IMG/VR virus record: IMGVR_UViG_3300002835_000916
Location: 1 to 26,771 of that record
Reading direction: 5' to 3' (one strand)
DNA from: a virus
Length of the DNA: 26,771 bases
In this document: positions 24,392 through 26,771 of the stretch, in pieces
Position numbering within the stretch: position 1 is the stretch's first letter
Layout: every line of letters begins with the position of its first letter
Notes under the pieces: generated by a model
Databases searched by the model: none
Told to the model about the DNA's origin: nothing
Seen by the model: only the letters and a program-made list of their open reading frames with translations
Translations under genes and position numbers: made by a program

Positions 24392-25384
24392 TCAGGAAGC
24401 AACCTTGACGTTCTTGACAACTACGAAAGAGTCAAGATTCTCAACTGCCACACCAACACGAATGTAGAGTGTGTATTCGATTGTATCCTTCTTTGGCTTG
24501 AATTCACGGTAAACTGTAATGTCACGCTTGATGCCGACAATGAAGTTTTGTGGGAATGTCAAGTGGACCTCACCATGTTGCCCTGTGGCTCCAGAGTAAG
24601 TTCCGGTACGAGTCTCATCGATGAGGGGAACCTCAACGACAGGAATACCGAAAGCGAATGGAATTACTCCACCTGGATTGCCCTCAGGAGCGGCTGGATT
24701 TCCACGAAGAATGCTTGAAGCGATATCTTCTGGAGTAGATCCAACTGTTGTGAGGTTGTACAAGTAGTCTTGAACCAGATTGCTTCCGGTGAAGAAGCGC
24801 AACTGGTTACGACGTTGCTTGTACTTGCGAGGCATAGCCTTGAGTGCGCTATTGAATGTTGCCTTGCTGATGGTTGCACCGCCTGCATCAACAACCTGTC
24901 CACCATTAAGGGCTAACTTACGGAAGCCATTAAATGCCTTGTAAAGATTGTCTGATGTGAGTGCTGTGTCACCATTGATAGCGAGATCTTCAATATCGTT
25001 ACCAGCCTGTGTTGCCATAAGGCGAGCAATGTGATCTTCAAGATCGGCACCTTCAATATTATCCTCAAGTGATTCGCTTGAGAGTTCCCAGTCCAAGCGC
25101 AGTTTCTTAGTAGTCAAAGAAACCTTTGTGAATGTTGCTCCACGGTCTGTTTGACCTGTGCTTGCACCTTCTGTAGCGAGAACCATTAACTTCTCGCCAA
25201 CTCCAACCTTGTCAATTTCTGTTGTATCGGAACGCATACGAATTGTGCGTGCGACTCTTGTCAAGATTGTTGCATCGAACATGTAGTCAATGAAGCGATT
25301 GGATTGTTCTGGCTTTAAAAGGCCACCACCGCCTGCACCAACTTCAGTCGTGTCGATTACTTTTTGTAAAAGTTCGTTACTCAT
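24392..25384 (-). CDS. Major capsid protein, HK97 fold
   Basis: 330 residues, directly after the protease-scaffold gene. Features fit a short HK97-type capsid protein. A Gly-rich N-terminal arm (EVGAGGGGLLKPEQSNRF) is followed by an E-loop-like region (KLMVLATEGASTGQTDRGAT) and a spine-helix region (NIEGADLEDHIARLMATQAG, with the DIEDLAINGD motif). An A-domain follows (KATFNSALKAMPRKYKQR), and late strands (VHLTFPQNFIVGIKRDITVY, YTLYIRVGVAVEN) complete the P-domain. It assembles the head shell after scaffold removal. Strong expression is suggested by the 14-nt leader exactly 10 nt before the ATG, a terminator behind it, and G/C-richer codons than most of the window. Confidence 0.92.
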   Translation of the reverse strand: MSNELLQKVIDTTEVGAGGGGLLKPEQSNRFIDYMFDATILTRVARTIRMRSDTTEIDKVGVGEKLMVLATEGASTGQTDRGATFTKVSLTTKKLRLDWELSSESLEDNIEGADLEDHIARLMATQAGNDIEDLAINGDTALTSDNLYKAFNGFRKLALNGGQVVDAGGATISKATFNSALKAMPRKYKQRRNQLRFFTGSNLVQDYLYNLTTVGSTPEDIASSILRGNPAAPEGNPGGVIPFAFGIPVVEVPLIDETRTGTYSGATGQHGEVHLTFPQNFIVGIKRDITVYREFKPKKDTIEYTLYIRVGVAVENLDSFVVVKNVKVAS

Positions 25385-25394
25385 ATCTGCTTTT

Positions 25395-25408
25395 CACCTA
25401 CCTTTCAG
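25395..25408 (-). promoter_or_regulatory. Shared extended ribosome leader of the capsid gene
   Basis: CTGAAAGGTAGGTG, exactly 10 nt before the capsid ATG, is the same 14-mer at the same distance as in front of the tail tube gene. It lies in the 33-nt gap after the protease stop, so the leader belongs to the capsid gene alone. Confidence 0.75.
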
Positions 25409-25417
25409 TTTTTGTAT

Positions 25418-26752
25418 TTATAGGTCACGGACACCGAGGAATGAGCCAGACCAGATACCTTTTCTTATTGTTGTTTCTTCCTTTGATCCATCCAGATCTT
25501 GGGACTTCTTAACAGCAGTTTCATTTTCAACCAAATCCACGCGCTTTTCGATTGTGTCGATGGCACTTTTGATATTCTGAACTGCTTTGCTGAGTGAATC
25601 GTGCTTCTCAGCCAATTCTGTAATTTGAGCGTCGATAGTCTTGGTGATTTCTTCAACGGTCACCTTAGTCTCTTCTGCGCTCTTGCTGATGTTTTCTCCG
25701 AAGAATGTCTTGAGGTCTTCCAACATTTTAACAAAGTCGGGTTCTTCAACCTCAACATCGGAGTTTGCAGCCTTTTCTAAGTCTTCTTCTACCTCTTCCT
25801 CTTCTGGAGAGGTTTCTTCTGCTACAGCCTCAACAGCCTCTGTTGCTTCCTCTGCAACTACGGCTCCCTTTTCTACAACTTCTTCAGTTGTTTCTTCAAT
25901 CTCTGTAACTTCTTCACTTTTTTCAATTTCCATATTCTCTACTGCACCTCCTTCAATATTGGTTTCATTATCTGCCTGCTTTGCTATTGTTGGCTCAGGC
26001 ATTTCTTCTGGAGTTGATCCAGAAAGACTATGCTTTTTAATATGTCGATCTATTGCTTTACCAATTTCTTGATTCTTAGCAACGTCGTTAGACTCTACCC
26101 AGCCAATATTTGTCATGTCTGAATCACAGACAAGGCAGGCGGAGGAGTCTGAATCTTTTGCTACTGCTATTTGATCTGTCTCGCACCAGAAAATATTATC
26201 CATTTTAATTTCTGTAGCAATTCCTGTAGCAACTAGTTGGTCATCTACTTTTTGTATAGAAAATACATTAGCGAGTTGATTTGCTGGACTATCTACAAGC
26301 GAAAGTTCTACAAGGTCATACTCTTTAATGACACGAACCATGTCATCGCCTTTTTGAACTTGATCCACCTTTGTAATATTACCGCCTATGGAAAATCCAG
26401 AGAGGGTGCCATCAAGAACCTTTTCCCAGGTATCTTGGGCACCCTTGGAGACATATGTATCTACAAACACTCCACGATATGATTTTCCAGTTGACTTATC
26501 GTAAAATTGCTCTTCTCTAAAGTTTGTGACTTTGCCAACAGCAATTGGCTGATGCATTTCACGGAGGTTGCCCCGAAATGTCTCAAATGCCTTAATAGAA
26601 GCATCTGCATCAACAATATCATTGTGTCGATCTACATTGTCTAATGTAGCAAATCCCGAAACAATTCTGCGCTCTTCATCTACTTTGAAGAACGGTACGG
26701 ACAGACTTATACGGTCGCCGTCACTATGCCAATAAGATTTAGTTATTTCCAT
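25418..26752 (-). CDS. Prohead protease (XkdF/S78-like) fused to scaffold-like coiled coil
   Basis: 444 residues. Residues ~15-165 form an XkdF-like prohead serine protease: SGFATLDNVDRHNDIVD, His67 in REMHQP, Ser121 in LSGFSIGG, and Glu149 in DLVELSLVDSPAN as the likely triad, by comparison with the herpes/HK97 protease group. Residues ~188-220 hold Cys190, Cys206 and Cys209 (FWCETD and ACLVCDSD), a possible metal knuckle. A very acidic Glu-rich stretch (about 245-335) and a heptad helix (about 345-420) follow, which look like a scaffold or delta domain. It would shape the procapsid, then digest the scaffold. An in-frame TAG five codons upstream fixes the ATG. The ribosome site is weak (TTTGAG). 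Confidence 0.85.
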   Translation of the reverse strand: MEITKSYWHSDGDRISLSVPFFKVDEERRIVSGFATLDNVDRHNDIVDADASIKAFETFRGNLREMHQPIAVGKVTNFREEQFYDKSTGKSYRGVFVDTYVSKGAQDTWEKVLDGTLSGFSIGGNITKVDQVQKGDDMVRVIKEYDLVELSLVDSPANQLANVFSIQKVDDQLVATGIATEIKMDNIFWCETDQIAVAKDSDSSACLVCDSDMTNIGWVESNDVAKNQEIGKAIDRHIKKHSLSGSTPEEMPEPTIAKQADNETNIEGGAVENMEIEKSEEVTEIEETTEEVVEKGAVVAEEATEAVEAVAEETSPEEEEVEEDLEKAANSDVEVEEPDFVKMLEDLKTFFGENISKSAEETKVTVEEITKTIDAQITELAEKHDSLSKAVQNIKSAIDTIEKRVDLVENETAVKKSQDLDGSKEETTIRKGIWSGSFLGVRDL

Positions 26753-26771
26753 CTCAAATAAATTCTATCAA

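Noticed and set aside
25420-25430. A TATAAA box just before the capsid gene as a promoter
   Set aside because: It is formed by the protease stop codon context (CTATAAAT) and has no TG extension or -35 partner at good spacing.
213-26482. Many plus-strand open frames of 60-150 codons
   Set aside because: All lie opposite well-supported minus-strand genes, lack ribosome sites and show low-complexity mirror composition such as Ser-rich reading of the Glu-rich scaffold.

Overview
The window is the virion-structure module of a long-tailed (siphovirus-type) double-stranded DNA phage. Every convincing gene lies on the minus strand, so biological order runs from high to low coordinates. Genes are packed tightly, mostly with 1-8 nt overlaps or gaps under 30 nt, and no gene-free stretch exceeds about 110 nt. 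I see no tRNA, CRISPR array, integrase or IS element. Base composition is AT-rich (a hand-counted sample at 10381-10440 has 14 G/C in 60). The capsid and tail-tube genes are clearly richer (32/60 at 24781-24840, 31/60 at 20761-20820).

Head and neck (26752 to 21303): a prohead protease fused to a probable scaffold, the major capsid protein, a small SAP-like protein, a connector/adaptor with an extra N-terminal Ig-like domain, a head-closure-like protein, an HK97 gp10-like protein and a tail-terminator-like protein. Tail shaft (21209 to 12802): the tail tube protein, a pair of tail assembly chaperones joined by a programmed -1 frameshift, and a 2330-residue tape measure. Tail tip and host recognition (12802 to 213): a small distal-tail-like protein, a large hub protein with lectin-like regions, an NlpC/P60 tail hydrolase with a hub-like tail, then fibre and receptor-binding candidates with FN3 domains and internal repeats, and several small coiled-coil proteins. 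The window ends inside an HNH endonuclease gene that runs off the left edge.

Expression signals are unusually readable. The capsid and tail-tube genes share a 14-nt leader at identical distance from ATG. Each is followed by a hairpin terminator, and each terminator is followed by the same extended -10 box (TGATATAATT) in front of the next gene. The chaperone pair carries a textbook CCCAAAC slippery heptamer and a long stem-loop 7 nt downstream.

The host cannot be fixed from the sequence. The leader GAAAGG-T-AGGTG pairs with a 16S 3' end of the type CCUCCUUUCU, which fits Gram-positive bacteria including Actinobacteria better than enterobacteria. The FN3-rich tail proteins and NlpC/P60 tail enzyme also suit a Gram-positive host. 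An aquatic low-GC actinobacterium is a reasonable guess, no more. I found no clearly new defence or biosynthetic system. The most unusual items are the terminator/promoter relay, the shared leader, the frameshift structure, the possible zinc knuckle inside the protease-scaffold fusion, and the duplicated C-terminal coupling cassette in the fibre genes.
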